A stretch of 64,000 bases of DNA from Parvularcula sp. (GCA_002704915.1 PAIP01000078.1:30442-94441), one strand, 5' to 3'; shown: positions 1 to 9,354, numbered from the stretch's first letter. Made by a program: numbers and translations. Notes: a model not told the origin generated them from the sequence alone.

Positions 1-1
1 T

Positions 2-1033
2 GCCCCCATCGGCGCGGGCGATCCGCCGGCAATTGCGGAGGAAAAAGCCGCCGAGGGCGTTCGCTGCGGCCGGCTGGCGGCGGAACTGGTGAAACAAGGC
101 AAGACCGCGCGCCAGTTTATTTCGGAAACATCCTTGCGCAACGCCGCCGTTTCGGTCGTTGCATCCGGCGGCTCCACCAATGCCGTGTTGCATCTCGCGG
201 CCATTGCAGCCGAAGCCGGCGTTCCCTTCTCCATCGATCTCTTTGATGAGCTGTCGCGCTCAACGCCGGTGATCTCCAATCTGAAACCCGGCGGTCAATA
301 TCTGGCGAAAGATCTTTACGCGGCGGGCGGCGTGCGCCTCTTCGGCCAGAAGCTGATGGAAGGCGGCAAGATCGCCGATGCGCCGACAGTATCGGGCAAG
401 TCGCTCTTCGACGAATTCAAAACAGCGGAGGAAACGCCGGGCCAGAAGGTCGTGCATGCCGTCGCTGATCCGTTCAAAGAAACAGGCGGCCTCAGAATTC
501 TTTACGGCGATCTCGCGCCTGAAGGCGCGGTCTTGAAAACCGCCGGTTACGCCGACGGCGCCTTTGAAGGAACCGCGCGCGTCTTTGAGGGCGAAGAGGC
601 TGCGTTCAAAGCCGTCAACGACCGCCAGATCAAGGAAGGCGATGTGGTCGTCATCCGTTACGAAGGGCCGAAAGGCGGGCCCGGCATGCGCGAGATGCTG
701 GCGACGACCGCCGCGGTTGCAGGCCAGGGACTTGCAGGCAAGGTGGCGCTCATTACCGATGGCCGTTTCTCCGGCGCCTCGCACGGCTTTGTCATCGGTC
801 ATGTCGCGCCCGAAGCGGCGGCCGGCGGGCCCATCGGGCTTTTGCAGGACGGCGACAGAATCCGCATTGATGCGGAAACGCGCCGCATCGACGCCGATAT
901 CGATTGGGAGGCGCGCCGCGCAAGCGTGGTTCCCAAAGCGCCGAACCGCATGGGCGGTGTTTTCGACAAATACGCGAAACTTGTTTCCTCGGCGTCCAAA
1001 GGCGCCGTCACTATCGACATATCCAACGAGTAA
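2..1033 (+). CDS. ilvD: Dihydroxy-acid dehydratase, 3' part only
   Basis: Dehydrates 2,3-dihydroxy-isovalerate and 2,3-dihydroxy-3-methylvalerate to the 2-oxo acids in valine and isoleucine synthesis; a cytosolic Fe-S enzyme. The frame is open from base 2, so the gene is cut by the window edge. 343 residues are visible, against roughly 560-610 for the full protein. Visible family motifs are GGSTNAVLHLAAIAAEAG near the start, GGPGMREML, and ITDGRFSGASHGFVIGH. A GTG at 89 could be read as a start but lies inside the conserved protein. It is followed after 21 bases by ilvC, so they are probably co-transcribed. The N-terminal Fe-S cysteines are outside the window. Confidence 0.96.
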   Translation, partial: APIGAGDPPAIAEEKAAEGVRCGRLAAELVKQGKTARQFISETSLRNAAVSVVASGGSTNAVLHLAAIAAEAGVPFSIDLFDELSRSTPVISNLKPGGQYLAKDLYAAGGVRLFGQKLMEGGKIADAPTVSGKSLFDEFKTAEETPGQKVVHAVADPFKETGGLRILYGDLAPEGAVLKTAGYADGAFEGTARVFEGEEAAFKAVNDRQIKEGDVVVIRYEGPKGGPGMREMLATTAAVAGQGLAGKVALITDGRFSGASHGFVIGHVAPEAAAGGPIGLLQDGDRIRIDAETRRIDADIDWEARRASVVPKAPNRMGGVFDKYAKLVSSASKGAVTIDISNE

Positions 1034-1054
1034 AGGCGAGAGGGATTTTAAGAC

Positions 1055-2065
1055 ATGAAAGTCTATACGGAAGATGATGCAAACCCGGCGATTGTGAAGA
1101 ACGATGTCGTCGCCGTCATCGGTTATGGCAGCCAGGGACGCGCCCACGCGCTGAACCTGCGCGACTCGGGCTGCAAGGTGATTGTCGGCGTGCGTCCGGG
1201 CGGCCCCGGCGCGAAGCGCGCGGAAGAAGACGGGCTTGAAGTCGCCAATGTCGCCGATGCGACGAAACAGGCGAAGCTGATCGCCGTCCTGACGCCCGAC
1301 ATGACCCATGAGCAGATTTTCAATGAACAGATCGCGCCGAACCTGAAAGACGGCGACGCGCTTCTCTTCGCCCACGGCTTTACGGTGCTGTATGGCCGCG
1401 TCGTGCCGCCGTCGAATGTGGACGTCATCATGGTCGCGCCGAAAGGCCCTGGCGGTCTCGTGCGTTCCGAATATGAGCGCGGCCGCGGCGTGCCGAGCCT
1501 CTTCGCCATCCATCAGGATGCGACGGGGCAAGCAAAAGACAAGGCGCTTGCTTACGCCAGTCTTATCGGCGGCGCGTCGGCAGGCGTTATCGAGACGACC
1601 TTCCGCGAAGAAACCGAAACCGATCTTTTCGGCGAGCAGGCGGTCCTTTGCGGCGGCGCCTCGGAGCTCGTCATCGCCGGTTTCGAAACGCTGGTGGAAG
1701 CCGGTTATCAGCCGGAGATCGCCTATTACGAATGCCTGCACGAATTAAAGCTGATCGTCGATCTCTTCTATGAGGGCGGCATCACGCGCATGCATGATTT
1801 CATTTCCGAGACGGCGAAATATGGCGATTTCGTTTCCGGTCCCCGCGTTATCAACGCAGAAACCAAGCAGCGGATGAAGGAAGTCCTGACCGATATTCAG
1901 AACGGATCTTTCGCCCATGACTGGATCGTCGAAAACCAGGCCGGCAAGGTCCGCTACAACCAGATGCTGCGCGCCGATCTGGAGCATCCCATCGAAAAGA
2001 CCGGCAAGGAGCTGCGCGCGCGCATGTCCTGGTTGAAGCCGGGCGCTAACACCAAACCCGATTGA
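1055..2065 (+). CDS. ilvC: Ketol-acid reductoisomerase (NADP+), class I
   Basis: Converts 2-acetolactate and 2-aceto-2-hydroxybutyrate to the dihydroxy acids, by a Mg-dependent alkyl shift followed by NADPH reduction. The 336-residue length fits the short class I enzymes. The N-terminal Rossmann motif is [17 protein letters not shown]. The C-terminal knotted domain carries the metal-binding acidic segments [10 protein letters not shown] and YYECLHELK. The ATG at 1055 is preceded by a GAGAGGGA-like ribosome site. It sits between ilvD and ilvI with about 20-base gaps on both sides, forming an ilvD-ilvC-ilvI-ilvH series. Confidence 0.97.
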   Translation: MKVYTEDDANPAIVKNDVVAVIGYGSQGRAHALNLRDSGCKVIVGVRPGGPGAKRAEEDGLEVANVADATKQAKLIAVLTPDMTHEQIFNEQIAPNLKDGDALLFAHGFTVLYGRVVPPSNVDVIMVAPKGPGGLVRSEYERGRGVPSLFAIHQDATGQAKDKALAYASLIGGASAGVIETTFREETETDLFGEQAVLCGGASELVIAGFETLVEAGYQPEIAYYECLHELKLIVDLFYEGGITRMHDFISETAKYGDFVSGPRVINAETKQRMKEVLTDIQNGSFAHDWIVENQAGKVRYNQMLRADLEHPIEKTGKELRARMSWLKPGANTKPD

Positions 2066-2086
2066 TATCCGAAACTGAGGCCCATC

Positions 2087-3880
2087 ATGACTGCTTCTCA
2101 AACGAAACAAGAGACAAAGACGGCGGCGATCACGAAGTCGGGCGCCGAACTTCTCCTTGATGCGCTGGAGGAGCAGGGGGTCGAAGTGATTTTCGGCTAT
2201 CCCGGCGGCGCTGTGCTGCCGATCTATGACGCGCTTTATGCGCGCGATACGATCCGCCACATTCTGGTGCGTCACGAACAGGGCGCCCTGCATGCGGCGG
2301 AGGGTTATGCGCGGTCGACGGGCAAGGTCGGCGTTGCGCTGGTGACGTCGGGGCCCGGCGCCACCAACGCCGTTACGGGTCTTGCGGATGCGTTGCTCGA
2401 TTCCATCCCGGTCGTTTGTATTTCCGGACAGGTGGCGCGTCCCCTGATCGGCACGGACGCCTTTCAGGAATGCGACACAACGGGCATCACCCGGTCCTGC
2501 ACCAAGCATAACTATCTTGCGAAATCGGCGCACACCCTGTCATCGACGGTGCATGAAGCATTTCATGTGGCGCGCAACGGACGCCCGGGGCCGGTCCTCA
2601 TCGACATCCCCAAGGACATTCAGTTTGAGAGCGCGCAATACACCTCCCGCTCCGACGCCCGCAATCGCAACTGTATCGTCACGCCGGAGGTCAACAAGAA
2701 TCAGATCGACCAGGTTGTCGATTTGATGCGCTATGCGCGCCGGCCGGTGCTCTATACCGGGGGCGGGGTGATCAATGCCGGGCCGGAAGCCTCCAAAATA
2801 TTGCGCGAGCTTGCGAGTGCTACGGGCTTTCCGGTGACGTCGACCCTCATGGGGCTCGGCGCCTTTCCGGCTTCCGATCCGCAATGGCTCGGCATGCTCG
2901 GCATGCATGGGAGCTACGAGGCGAACAACGCCATGCATGACTGCGATCTGATGATCGCCATCGGTGCGCGTTTTGACGACCGCGTCACGGGCCGGCTTGA
3001 CGCCTTCTCGCCCAATTCGCGGAAAATCCACATCGATATCGATCCGTCTTCGATCAACAAGAACGTGCCCGTCGATATCGGCGTCATCGGCGACGCTGGC
3101 GCGATTATGGAAGCGATGCTCGCGGAGTGGAAACGTCGCGACAAGGAAGAAACCCATGATCGCGCGCGCATCGAAGGCTGGCTTGAGCAGATCGACGGCT
3201 GGCGCGCGCGCAAGTCGTTCCACTACAAGAACTCGAAAGACGCCATCAAACCGCAATATGCGGTCGAGCGTCTTTATGAACTGACCCGCGGCAAGGATGT
3301 CTATGTGACGACGGAAGTGGGCCAGCACCAGATGTGGGCGGCGCAGTTCTTTCATTTCGACGAGCCGAACCGCTGGATGACGTCCGGCGGGCTCGGCACC
3401 ATGGGCTATGGCCTGCCGGCGGCCCTCGGCGTTCAGGCGGCGCATCCGGACGCTCTCGTCATCGACATCGCCGGGGACGCGTCGGTCCAGATGACCATGC
3501 AGGAGATGTCGGCGGCGATCCAGCATGATCTGCCCATCAAGATTTTCATCCTGAACAATGCTTACCTTGGCATGGTGCGCCAGTGGCAGGAGCTTCTCCA
3601 TGGCGGGCGCTATTCTCATTCCTATTCCGACAGCTTGCCGGATTTCGTAAAGCTTGCCGAGGCCTATGGCGGCCATGGCATCCGCACGGAGAAGCCGGAC
3701 GAACTCGACGCCAAGATCATCGAGATGATCGAATCGCCGAAACCGGTTCTGTTCGACTGCGTCGTGACGCAGGAAGAAAACGTCTTCCCGATGATCCCGT
3801 CGGGCGCCGCGCATAACGAAATGCTGTTCGGCGAGATGAAGGAAGACTCCGTTTCGGAGCAGGGGAAGACGCTGGTATGA
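2087..3880 (+). CDS. ilvI: Acetolactate synthase, large (catalytic) subunit
   Basis: Thiamine-diphosphate enzyme that condenses two pyruvates (or pyruvate and 2-oxobutyrate), the committed step of branched-chain amino-acid synthesis. 597 residues, with the three-domain architecture: an N-terminal TPP-binding domain with the catalytic Glu in RHEQGALHAAEGYA, a central domain (about 205-340), and a C-terminal TPP-binding domain with the metal-binding GDASVQMTMQEM segment followed by NN. The first 15 or so residues are a poorly conserved leader. It overlaps the small-subunit gene by 4 bases (ATGA), so the two subunits are translationally coupled. The symbol could equally be ilvB; the sequence does not decide between them. 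Confidence 0.97.
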   Translation: MTASQTKQETKTAAITKSGAELLLDALEEQGVEVIFGYPGGAVLPIYDALYARDTIRHILVRHEQGALHAAEGYARSTGKVGVALVTSGPGATNAVTGLADALLDSIPVVCISGQVARPLIGTDAFQECDTTGITRSCTKHNYLAKSAHTLSSTVHEAFHVARNGRPGPVLIDIPKDIQFESAQYTSRSDARNRNCIVTPEVNKNQIDQVVDLMRYARRPVLYTGGGVINAGPEASKILRELASATGFPVTSTLMGLGAFPASDPQWLGMLGMHGSYEANNAMHDCDLMIAIGARFDDRVTGRLDAFSPNSRKIHIDIDPSSINKNVPVDIGVIGDAGAIMEAMLAEWKRRDKEETHDRARIEGWLEQIDGWRARKSFHYKNSKDAIKPQYAVERLYELTRGKDVYVTTEVGQHQMWAAQFFHFDEPNRWMTSGGLGTMGYGLPAALGVQAAHPDALVIDIAGDASVQMTMQEMSAAIQHDLPIKIFILNNAYLGMVRQWQELLHGGRYSHSYSDSLPDFVKLAEAYGGHGIRTEKPDELDAKIIEMIESPKPVLFDCVVTQEENVFPMIPSGAAHNEMLFGEMKEDSVSEQGKTLV

Positions 3881-4443
3881 CCGCCCAAAGTTCAAAAAGC
3901 GGCGCCCAATCCCAATCGGTCTATCCGGTCACGCGCGAGGAAAGCGCAGAGCGGGAGGTCATTCTCGCTGTCATCGTCGACAACGAGCCGGGCGTCCTGT
4001 CGCGCGTCGTGGGGCTCATTTCCGCCCGCGGCTATAATATCGAGAGCCTGACGGTCGCCGAAACCGACATGGAGAAACACACCTCGCGCATTACCGTGGT
4101 GACGCAAGGCACGCCCTCGAAGATCGAGCAGATCAAGGCGCAGTTGGGCCGGTTGGTGCCCGTGCGCCGCGTCATTGATGTTTCTGCGGAGACGGACGCG
4201 CTTGAACGAGAACTGGCGCTGGTCAAGGTCGTCAATGAAGGCGATCAGCGCGTCGAAGCTATGCGCCTCGCTGACATCTTCCGCGCCCGCGCGTTGGACA
4301 CGACGCATACGTCTTTTGTTTTCGAGATCACGGGCGCGCGTGAAAAGATCAATGCGTTTATCGATCTGATGAAGCCATTGGGTCTGTCGGAAGTCTCTCG
4401 CACCGGCGTGTTATCCATCCGCCGCGGCGTTGAAAGGGATTAG
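3877..4443 (+). CDS. ilvH: Acetolactate synthase, small (regulatory) subunit
   Basis: Regulatory subunit that binds valine and activates the catalytic subunit. 188 residues. After about 25 variable residues there is an ACT domain (ILAVIVDNEPGVLSRVVGLI, then ARGYNIESLTV), followed by the ALS small-subunit C-terminal domain with RVIDVS and the RARALDTTHTSFVFEITG segment. The start overlaps the ilvI stop in an ATGA. The next coding signal is a short leucine-rich reading frame only 4 bases downstream, so the transcript probably reads on toward leuA. The ilvN/ilvH names are interchangeable here. Confidence 0.96.
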   Translation: MTAQSSKSGAQSQSVYPVTREESAEREVILAVIVDNEPGVLSRVVGLISARGYNIESLTVAETDMEKHTSRITVVTQGTPSKIEQIKAQLGRLVPVRRVIDVSAETDALERELALVKVVNEGDQRVEAMRLADIFRARALDTTHTSFVFEITGAREKINAFIDLMKPLGLSEVSRTGVLSIRRGVERD

Positions 4444-4447
4444 CGTC

Positions 4448-4504
4448 ATGACTGGTCATTTTAGAAAACGATTTCTCAATCTGCTCCTTAGCCCCGCGCG
4501 GTGA
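4448..4504 (+). CDS. Putative leucine leader peptide upstream of leuA
   Basis: An 18-residue frame, MTGHFRKRFLNLLLSPAR, starts at ATG 4448 and ends at TGA 4502-4504. It has a good ribosome site (AAAGGGA, about 10 bases upstream). Four of five consecutive codons are Leu (CTC AAT CTG CTC CTT). Its stop codon is the first triplet of the loop of a perfect 7-bp GC hairpin. This arrangement (short peptide rich in the end-product amino acid, then a hairpin, then the first committed gene) is what attenuation leaders look like, and leuA is the committed leucine step. The function is inferred from layout. No T-run follows the hairpin, so control could act on translation or by Rho rather than by intrinsic termination. 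Confidence 0.6.
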   Translation: MTGHFRKRFLNLLLSPAR

Positions 4505-4516
4505 AATCTCCGCGCG
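4495..4516 (+). promoter_or_regulatory. leuA leader: Hairpin in the leuA leader (possible attenuator)
   Basis: CGCGCGG at 4495-4501 pairs perfectly with CCGCGCG at 4510-4516 around an 8-base loop (TGAAATCT). The leader peptide stop codon TGA is the first three bases of the loop, so a ribosome that finishes the peptide would cover the left arm, while one stalled on the Leu codons (4475-4489) would leave it free. There is no downstream T-tract. The role as an attenuator is inferred. Confidence 0.5.
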
Positions 4517-4560
4517 ATAGAAGTTGGCGTTATGAAGGAACAGAACGAAGGAATTTAAAA

Positions 4561-6159
4561 ATGACCAAGACCGAAACAGAAGAAAGCGACGTAAAGGCGA
4601 AAGACGCCGGCCACGTAAAAATCTTCGACACGACCCTGCGTGACGGAGAACAGGCGCCCGGTTTTTCCATGTCGACTGACGCGAAAATCATCGTCGCCCG
4701 CGCGCTCGAGGCGCTGAATGTGGATATTATCGAAGCGGGCTTTGCGGCGGCGTCGCCGGGTGATGCGGCTGCGATCTCCACCATCGCCAGGGAAATTGAG
4801 GGGCCCACTATCGGCTCCCTGGCGCGCCTTAACAAGAACGACATCGAGGCTGCCGCGCGCGCTATTGAGCCGGCCAGAAAAAAACGCATTCACACTTTTA
4901 TCGGCACGAGCCCGCTTCATCGCGATGCGAAGCTGAAAATGACGAAGGATGAGATCCTGAAACAGATTTCAGAGGTTGTCGCCTTCGCGCGTTCCGCTTG
5001 CGACGATGTCGAATTTTCACCGGAAGACGCTATTCGCACCGAGCGGGATTATCTCATCGAAGCCGTGGAAGCCGCGATTGAGGCCGGCGCACGCACCATC
5101 AATATCCCCGACACCGTCGGCTACACGACGCCGGAAGAAATCACCGATCTTTTCCGGTTCCTGAACGAAAAGGCAAAAGGCGCCGAAAAGGTGACCTTCT
5201 CCGCACACTGTCATGACGATCTCGGCATGGCGGTCGCGAATTCGCTCGCGGCGGTTCGCGGCGGCGCGCGCCAGATCGAGTGCGCCGTCAACGGCATTGG
5301 CGAGCGCGCCGGCAATTGCTCGCTGGAAGAGGTGGTAATGGCGCTCGCAACGCGCCGCGACTTTTTCAATGCAGACACCCAGGTCGATACGACAAAGATT
5401 TACGCCGCGTCGACAGCGCTTGCGCGCGTGACCCATAATCCGATCCCGCGCAACAAGGCGATTGTGGGCCGCAACGCCTTTGCCCATGAGGCGGGCATTC
5501 ACCAGCATGGCGTGCTTGCCGACAAGCGCACCTATGAGATCATGGATGCGGAGAAGGTCGGCGTGCCGTCGAATGCTCTGGTGCTGGGCAAGCATTCGGG
5601 CAAGCATGCCGTGGCCGCGCGGGTGAAAGCGCTGGGCTTTAACGTCTCGAAAGAAAAGATCGAGGATATCTTCCCGAACTTCAAAAAACTCGCAGATACG
5701 GCGAAGGAAGTCACCGACGCCGATCTTGTGAGGCTTGTCACCGGCAATGCTGCGGTTGACGGGCGCGCTGGTCCGTGGCGCATGCGCAAGACCGAACTGC
5801 ACGTGGATTTCGAGGATGACACGCGCCCCCATGCGCGCGTCACCATGGAACACGATAATGGCGAGCGCCGTACTGTGACCCATGAAGGCGAGGGGCCCAT
5901 CGATGCAGCTTTCGCCGCCGTTTGCGCCATCGCCGATGTGCCGGGACGCATTCATACGCTCGACCTGCATCACCTGGCGGCGGAAGGCGTCGTGCGCGCG
6001 GAGGCGATTGTCGATGTGGACGGCAAGCAGTTTTCCGGCAAGGCCCAGGAAGTGGACATTGCGGACGCCGCCGTGGCGGCCTTTGTGGCGGCGATCAATC
6101 AGGCTGCTGCGATCCGTTCTGGCGCATTTTCTTTTCCTAATGAGGCTGCGGCGTCATGA
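4561..6159 (+). CDS. leuA: 2-isopropylmalate synthase
   Basis: Condenses acetyl-CoA with 2-oxoisovalerate, the first committed step to leucine, and is usually feedback-inhibited by leucine. From ATG 4561 the protein has 532 residues. I chose this start because GAAGGAA lies just upstream and the GTG at 4501 would run through the leader hairpin. The catalytic TIM barrel has FDTTLRDGEQAPGFSM, the metal-binding HCHDDLGMAVANS, and NGIGERAGNCSLEEV. The C-terminal ~130 residues are the LeuA allosteric domain, so this is a full-length regulated enzyme. It overlaps leuC by 4 bases (ATGA). Confidence 0.96.
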   Translation: MTKTETEESDVKAKDAGHVKIFDTTLRDGEQAPGFSMSTDAKIIVARALEALNVDIIEAGFAAASPGDAAAISTIAREIEGPTIGSLARLNKNDIEAAARAIEPARKKRIHTFIGTSPLHRDAKLKMTKDEILKQISEVVAFARSACDDVEFSPEDAIRTERDYLIEAVEAAIEAGARTINIPDTVGYTTPEEITDLFRFLNEKAKGAEKVTFSAHCHDDLGMAVANSLAAVRGGARQIECAVNGIGERAGNCSLEEVVMALATRRDFFNADTQVDTTKIYAASTALARVTHNPIPRNKAIVGRNAFAHEAGIHQHGVLADKRTYEIMDAEKVGVPSNALVLGKHSGKHAVAARVKALGFNVSKEKIEDIFPNFKKLADTAKEVTDADLVRLVTGNAAVDGRAGPWRMRKTELHVDFEDDTRPHARVTMEHDNGERRTVTHEGEGPIDAAFAAVCAIADVPGRIHTLDLHHLAAEGVVRAEAIVDVDGKQFSGKAQEVDIADAAVAAFVAAINQAAAIRSGAFSFPNEAAAS

Positions 6160-7598
6160 GTGTTGCGAGTTCCTCTCCCCAGTCTTTTCCGAAGTCCCTG
6201 TTTGACAAGTTATGGGAGCGTCATGTCGTTGTCGAAGAAGGCGACGAGGCGCCGGCCGTGCTTTATATCGACCTTCATCTCATTCATGAGGTGACGTCGC
6301 CGCAGGCTTTTTCCGTGCTTGATGAGCGGAATTTGAAAGTGCGCCGCCCTGATAAAACCTTTGGCACGCTCGATCATTCGACGCCGACCTTGCCCGCGAA
6401 TGCAAAAGGCGAATGGCCCTATGCGACGCCGGAAGCGAAAACCCAGGTCGAAAGACTGATTGAGAATTGCGAAAAGCATAGCGTAGAATTGCTGGGCCTC
6501 GGCGATCCGCGCCGCGGCATTGTGCATGTGATCGGGCCCGAACTCGGTCTGACACAGCCGGGCAAGACCATTGTCTGCGGAGACAGCCACACATCGACCC
6601 ATGGCGCCTTTGGCGCGCTGGCTTTCGGCATCGGCACGACGGAAGTGGGCCATGTGCTGGCGACGCAATGCGTCCTGCAACGCAAGCCAAAATCCATGCG
6701 GGTTATTTTTGACGGCGAACTGCCGAAAGGCGTTGGCGCCAAGGATATGGCGCTCGCCATGATCGCACAGATCGGGGCCGATGGCGGGCAGGGCTACGCC
6801 ATGGAGTTCGCCGGCGAAGCTGTGCAGGCGCTGTCCATGGAAGGCCGCATGACGCTCTGTAATATGTCGATCGAGGCGGGCGCGCGCTTTGGCATGGTTG
6901 CGCCGGATGAGACGACGTTCGAATGGCTACACGGCCGCGATTATGCGCCGAAGGGCCTCGCCTGGAATGAGGCGCTTGCCGACTGGACGGAGCTTAAAAC
7001 CGAACTCGGCGCTCACTTCGACAAGGAAGTTCATGTTGACGCGCGCGCTATCCGACCCATGATCACTTATGGCGTATCGCCCGACGCCGCCGCGCCGGTC
7101 GATGGGCTCGCACCAGCACCGCTCAGCGAAGCGGAGCATCATGCCGCGGACTACATGAAATTCGAAGCGGGAAAGTCTTTTTCCGAGGCGACTGTCGACC
7201 GTGTTTTCATCGGTAGCTGCACCAATTCCCGGCTTTCGGATCTGCGAGAGGCGGCGATCGTCATGCGCGGGCGAAAGGTGAAGCCGGGCGTTGTGACGCT
7301 GATCGTGCCCGGGTCCGAAGCGGTGAAACGTGCGGCGGAGGAAGAAAGCCTGCACGAGATTTTTCTCGCCGCCGGCGCCGAGTGGCGCGAGCCGGGATGC
7401 TCCATGTGCATCGCCATGAACGGCGACTCAGGACAGCCGGGAGAGCTTGTGGTGTCCACATCGAACCGGAACTTTATTGGGCGGCAAGGCAAAGGCGTGA
7501 GGACGGTGCTGGCGAGCCCTGCGACCGCGGCGGCCTCGGCGATTGAAGGGCGCATTGCCGATCCGCGGCCTTATCTCTTCGCGCGGGAGAGTGCGTAA
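6156..7598 (+). CDS. leuC: 3-isopropylmalate dehydratase, large subunit
   Basis: With LeuD it isomerises 2-isopropylmalate to 3-isopropylmalate through a [4Fe-4S] aconitase mechanism. 480 residues, a normal length. Cluster-ligand cysteines lie in FIGSCTNSR and GCSMCIAMN. The HGAFGALAFGIGTTEVGHVLATQ segment of the aconitase family is split here for brevity: HGAFGALAFGIG then TTEVGHVLATQ. The first ~15 residues (Ser-rich) are an unconserved extension. Start codon overlaps leuA (ATGA) and stop overlaps leuD (TAATG), so leuA-C-D are coupled. Confidence 0.97.
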   Translation: MSVASSSPQSFPKSLFDKLWERHVVVEEGDEAPAVLYIDLHLIHEVTSPQAFSVLDERNLKVRRPDKTFGTLDHSTPTLPANAKGEWPYATPEAKTQVERLIENCEKHSVELLGLGDPRRGIVHVIGPELGLTQPGKTIVCGDSHTSTHGAFGALAFGIGTTEVGHVLATQCVLQRKPKSMRVIFDGELPKGVGAKDMALAMIAQIGADGGQGYAMEFAGEAVQALSMEGRMTLCNMSIEAGARFGMVAPDETTFEWLHGRDYAPKGLAWNEALADWTELKTELGAHFDKEVHVDARAIRPMITYGVSPDAAAPVDGLAPAPLSEAEHHAADYMKFEAGKSFSEATVDRVFIGSCTNSRLSDLREAAIVMRGRKVKPGVVTLIVPGSEAVKRAAEEESLHEIFLAAGAEWREPGCSMCIAMNGDSGQPGELVVSTSNRNFIGRQGKGVRTVLASPATAAASAIEGRIADPRPYLFARESA

Positions 7599-8173
7599 TG
7601 TCGTTTGAAGCATTCAAAACCCTGACATCGCGCACTGTCGTTTTGCCGCAGGAAAATATCGACACCGATCAAATCATCCCGGCGCGCTTTCTGACCACAA
7701 CGGTCAAAGACGGCCTCGGCAAGTCGGCGTTCTATGACTGGCGATATGACGAAGACGGCCGGCCGAAAAACTCTTCCGTCTTCAATGGCGTCAATCCGGA
7801 AACCCATAAAATTCTTGTGGCCGGATCGAATTTCGGCTGCGGGTCTTCGCGCGAACATGCGCCCTGGGCGCTGTCGGATTTCGGCTTCCGCGCCGTTATC
7901 AGCTCTGACATCGCGGATATTTTTAAAAGCAACGCCCAGAAAAACGGGTTGCTGCCGGTCGAGGTGGATGAGGAAACGCACAAAAAGCTGCTGGCCTCGC
8001 CAGGCGCCGAAGTGACGATCGACCTTGAAGCTTGCGAAGTGACCTTCGGCGATGGCGAAACAGGGCGCTTTCCCATCGAACCTTTCGCCCGCCGCTGTCT
8101 CCTCGACGGTGTTGACCCGCTCGGCCATCTGTTGAATCAGATGCCAGACATTGAAGCCTACGAAAAGCGATAA
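7598..8173 (+). CDS. leuD: 3-isopropylmalate dehydratase, small subunit
   Basis: The swivelling partner of LeuC; it completes the active site of isopropylmalate isomerase. 191 residues, typical. Visible motifs are VVLPQENIDTDQIIPARFL at the N-terminus and AGSNFGCGSSREHAPWAL in the centre. The start shares one base with the leuC stop (TAATG at 7596-7600). leuB follows after 13 bases. Confidence 0.97.
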   Translation: MSFEAFKTLTSRTVVLPQENIDTDQIIPARFLTTTVKDGLGKSAFYDWRYDEDGRPKNSSVFNGVNPETHKILVAGSNFGCGSSREHAPWALSDFGFRAVISSDIADIFKSNAQKNGLLPVEVDEETHKKLLASPGAEVTIDLEACEVTFGDGETGRFPIEPFARRCLLDGVDPLGHLLNQMPDIEAYEKR

Positions 8174-8186
8174 GAAAGACAATAAA

Positions 8187-9224
8187 ATGGCGGTCATCGC
8201 ATTTCTTCCCGGCGACGGCGTCGGGCCCGAAGTCGCGGGCGCGGCGAAGCGGGTGCTCGACGCCGTAGCGAAAAAATTCTCCCTGACGCTGGAGTTCAAA
8301 GACTGTTTCTTCGGCGGGGCCGCCATCGACGCATGCGGCGACCCGTTTCCCGCGGAAACGAAAGAAGCATGCCTCGCCGCCGATGCGATTTTTCTCGGCG
8401 CCATCGGCGGGCCCAAATGGGACAAGGCGAAGCGGCGGCCTGAAGCCGGGCTGTTGGAGATGCGCAAAGCGCTGGGCGTTTATGCTAATCTCCGCCCGGT
8501 CAGCGTCGCCCCCGGCATGGAGAATCTGTCGCCGCTCCGCGAGGATCGCGTCAAAGGCGTCGACATGCTGATCGTACGCGAATTGACTGGCGGCATGTAT
8601 TTCGGCGACCGCGCGGAAGGAAACGAGCGGGCGACCGACGAATGCCTTTACACTAAAGAGGAAGTGACCCGCGTTGCGCGCATCGCCTTTGAGGCGGCGC
8701 GCAAGCGCAAGGGCCGCGTCGCTTCCGTCGACAAGGCGAACGTCCTCGCCACCAGCCGGCTCTGGCGCAACGCCGTCAATGAACTCCATGAACAGGAATA
8801 TAAAGACGTCGAGCTCTCGCACATGCTGGTCGACGCCATGGCCATGAAACTCATCCAGGCCCCGGCGGAGTATGATGTGATCCTGACGGAGAATCTTTTC
8901 GGCGATATTTTGAGCGACGAGGCGTCGGTGCTCTCCGGCTCCATCGGTCTTGCGCCGTCGGCGTCGCTTGGCGACGGAACGCGCGGTCTTTATGAGCCGA
9001 TCCATGGCTCCGCGCCGGATATTGCGGGTCAGGGGAAGGCCAACCCAGTGGGCGCGATCATGAGCGCGGCGATGATGCTGCGTTACAGCCTCAATGAAGG
9101 CGCCGCCGCCGACGCCATAGAAGCGGCGGTCTCGAAGGCGCTCGCCGCTGGCCGCGGCACCGGCGATATAGGCGGCGCTGACAACACGGCGTCGTTCACG
9201 GATACTGTTGTGGAGTTGATTTAG
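8187..9224 (+). CDS. leuB: 3-isopropylmalate dehydrogenase
   Basis: NAD-dependent oxidative decarboxylation of 3-isopropylmalate to 2-oxoisocaproate, the last step specific to leucine before transamination. I start it at ATG 8187 (345 residues), because the protein then begins at the conserved MAVIAFLPGDGVGPEV; a TTG at 8151 would overlap leuD and add 12 unconserved residues. Further motifs are VRELTGGMYFG and ENLFGDILSDEASVLSGSIG. It closes the leu block; the following 146 bases are palindromic repeat sequence rather than a clear terminator. Confidence 0.96.
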   Translation: MAVIAFLPGDGVGPEVAGAAKRVLDAVAKKFSLTLEFKDCFFGGAAIDACGDPFPAETKEACLAADAIFLGAIGGPKWDKAKRRPEAGLLEMRKALGVYANLRPVSVAPGMENLSPLREDRVKGVDMLIVRELTGGMYFGDRAEGNERATDECLYTKEEVTRVARIAFEAARKRKGRVASVDKANVLATSRLWRNAVNELHEQEYKDVELSHMLVDAMAMKLIQAPAEYDVILTENLFGDILSDEASVLSGSIGLAPSASLGDGTRGLYEPIHGSAPDIAGQGKANPVGAIMSAAMMLRYSLNEGAAADAIEAAVSKALAAGRGTGDIGGADNTASFTDTVVELI

Positions 9225-9230
9225 CGTCGG

Positions 9231-9354
9231 TGTCATCCCGGATGCGATGCAGCATGAAATGCTGCTTCGCTGATCCGGGACCTATAAAGTTAAGGGCAGG
9301 GGGTCCCGTGTTAGCAGCGCGTCATGTCATGCCGCGCAGCACACGGCATGACAT
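9231..9354. repeat. Palindromic intergenic repeat between leuB and the deaminase gene
   Basis: Two inverted units lie side by side. ATCCCGGAT near 9235-9243 is mirrored by ATCCGGGA at 9273-9280, with an inner GCAGCAT/ATGCTGC hairpin. An 11-bp perfect stem, ATGTCATGCCG (9324-9334) with CGGCATGACAT (9344-9354), follows around a 9-base loop. The TCATCCGGGA-type core resembles the repeat at 25293-25384. It lies between convergent genes, so it may also end transcripts. Confidence 0.7.

Noticed and set aside
260..1741. 493-codon open frame on the minus strand opposite ilvD/ilvC
   Set aside because: Antisense to two clear enzyme genes; Arg/Ala/His-rich translation typical of a GC-rich shadow frame.
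4501..4560. Longer leuA start at GTG 4501
   Set aside because: Would overlap the leader stop and hairpin and add unconserved residues; ATG 4561 has the better ribosome site.
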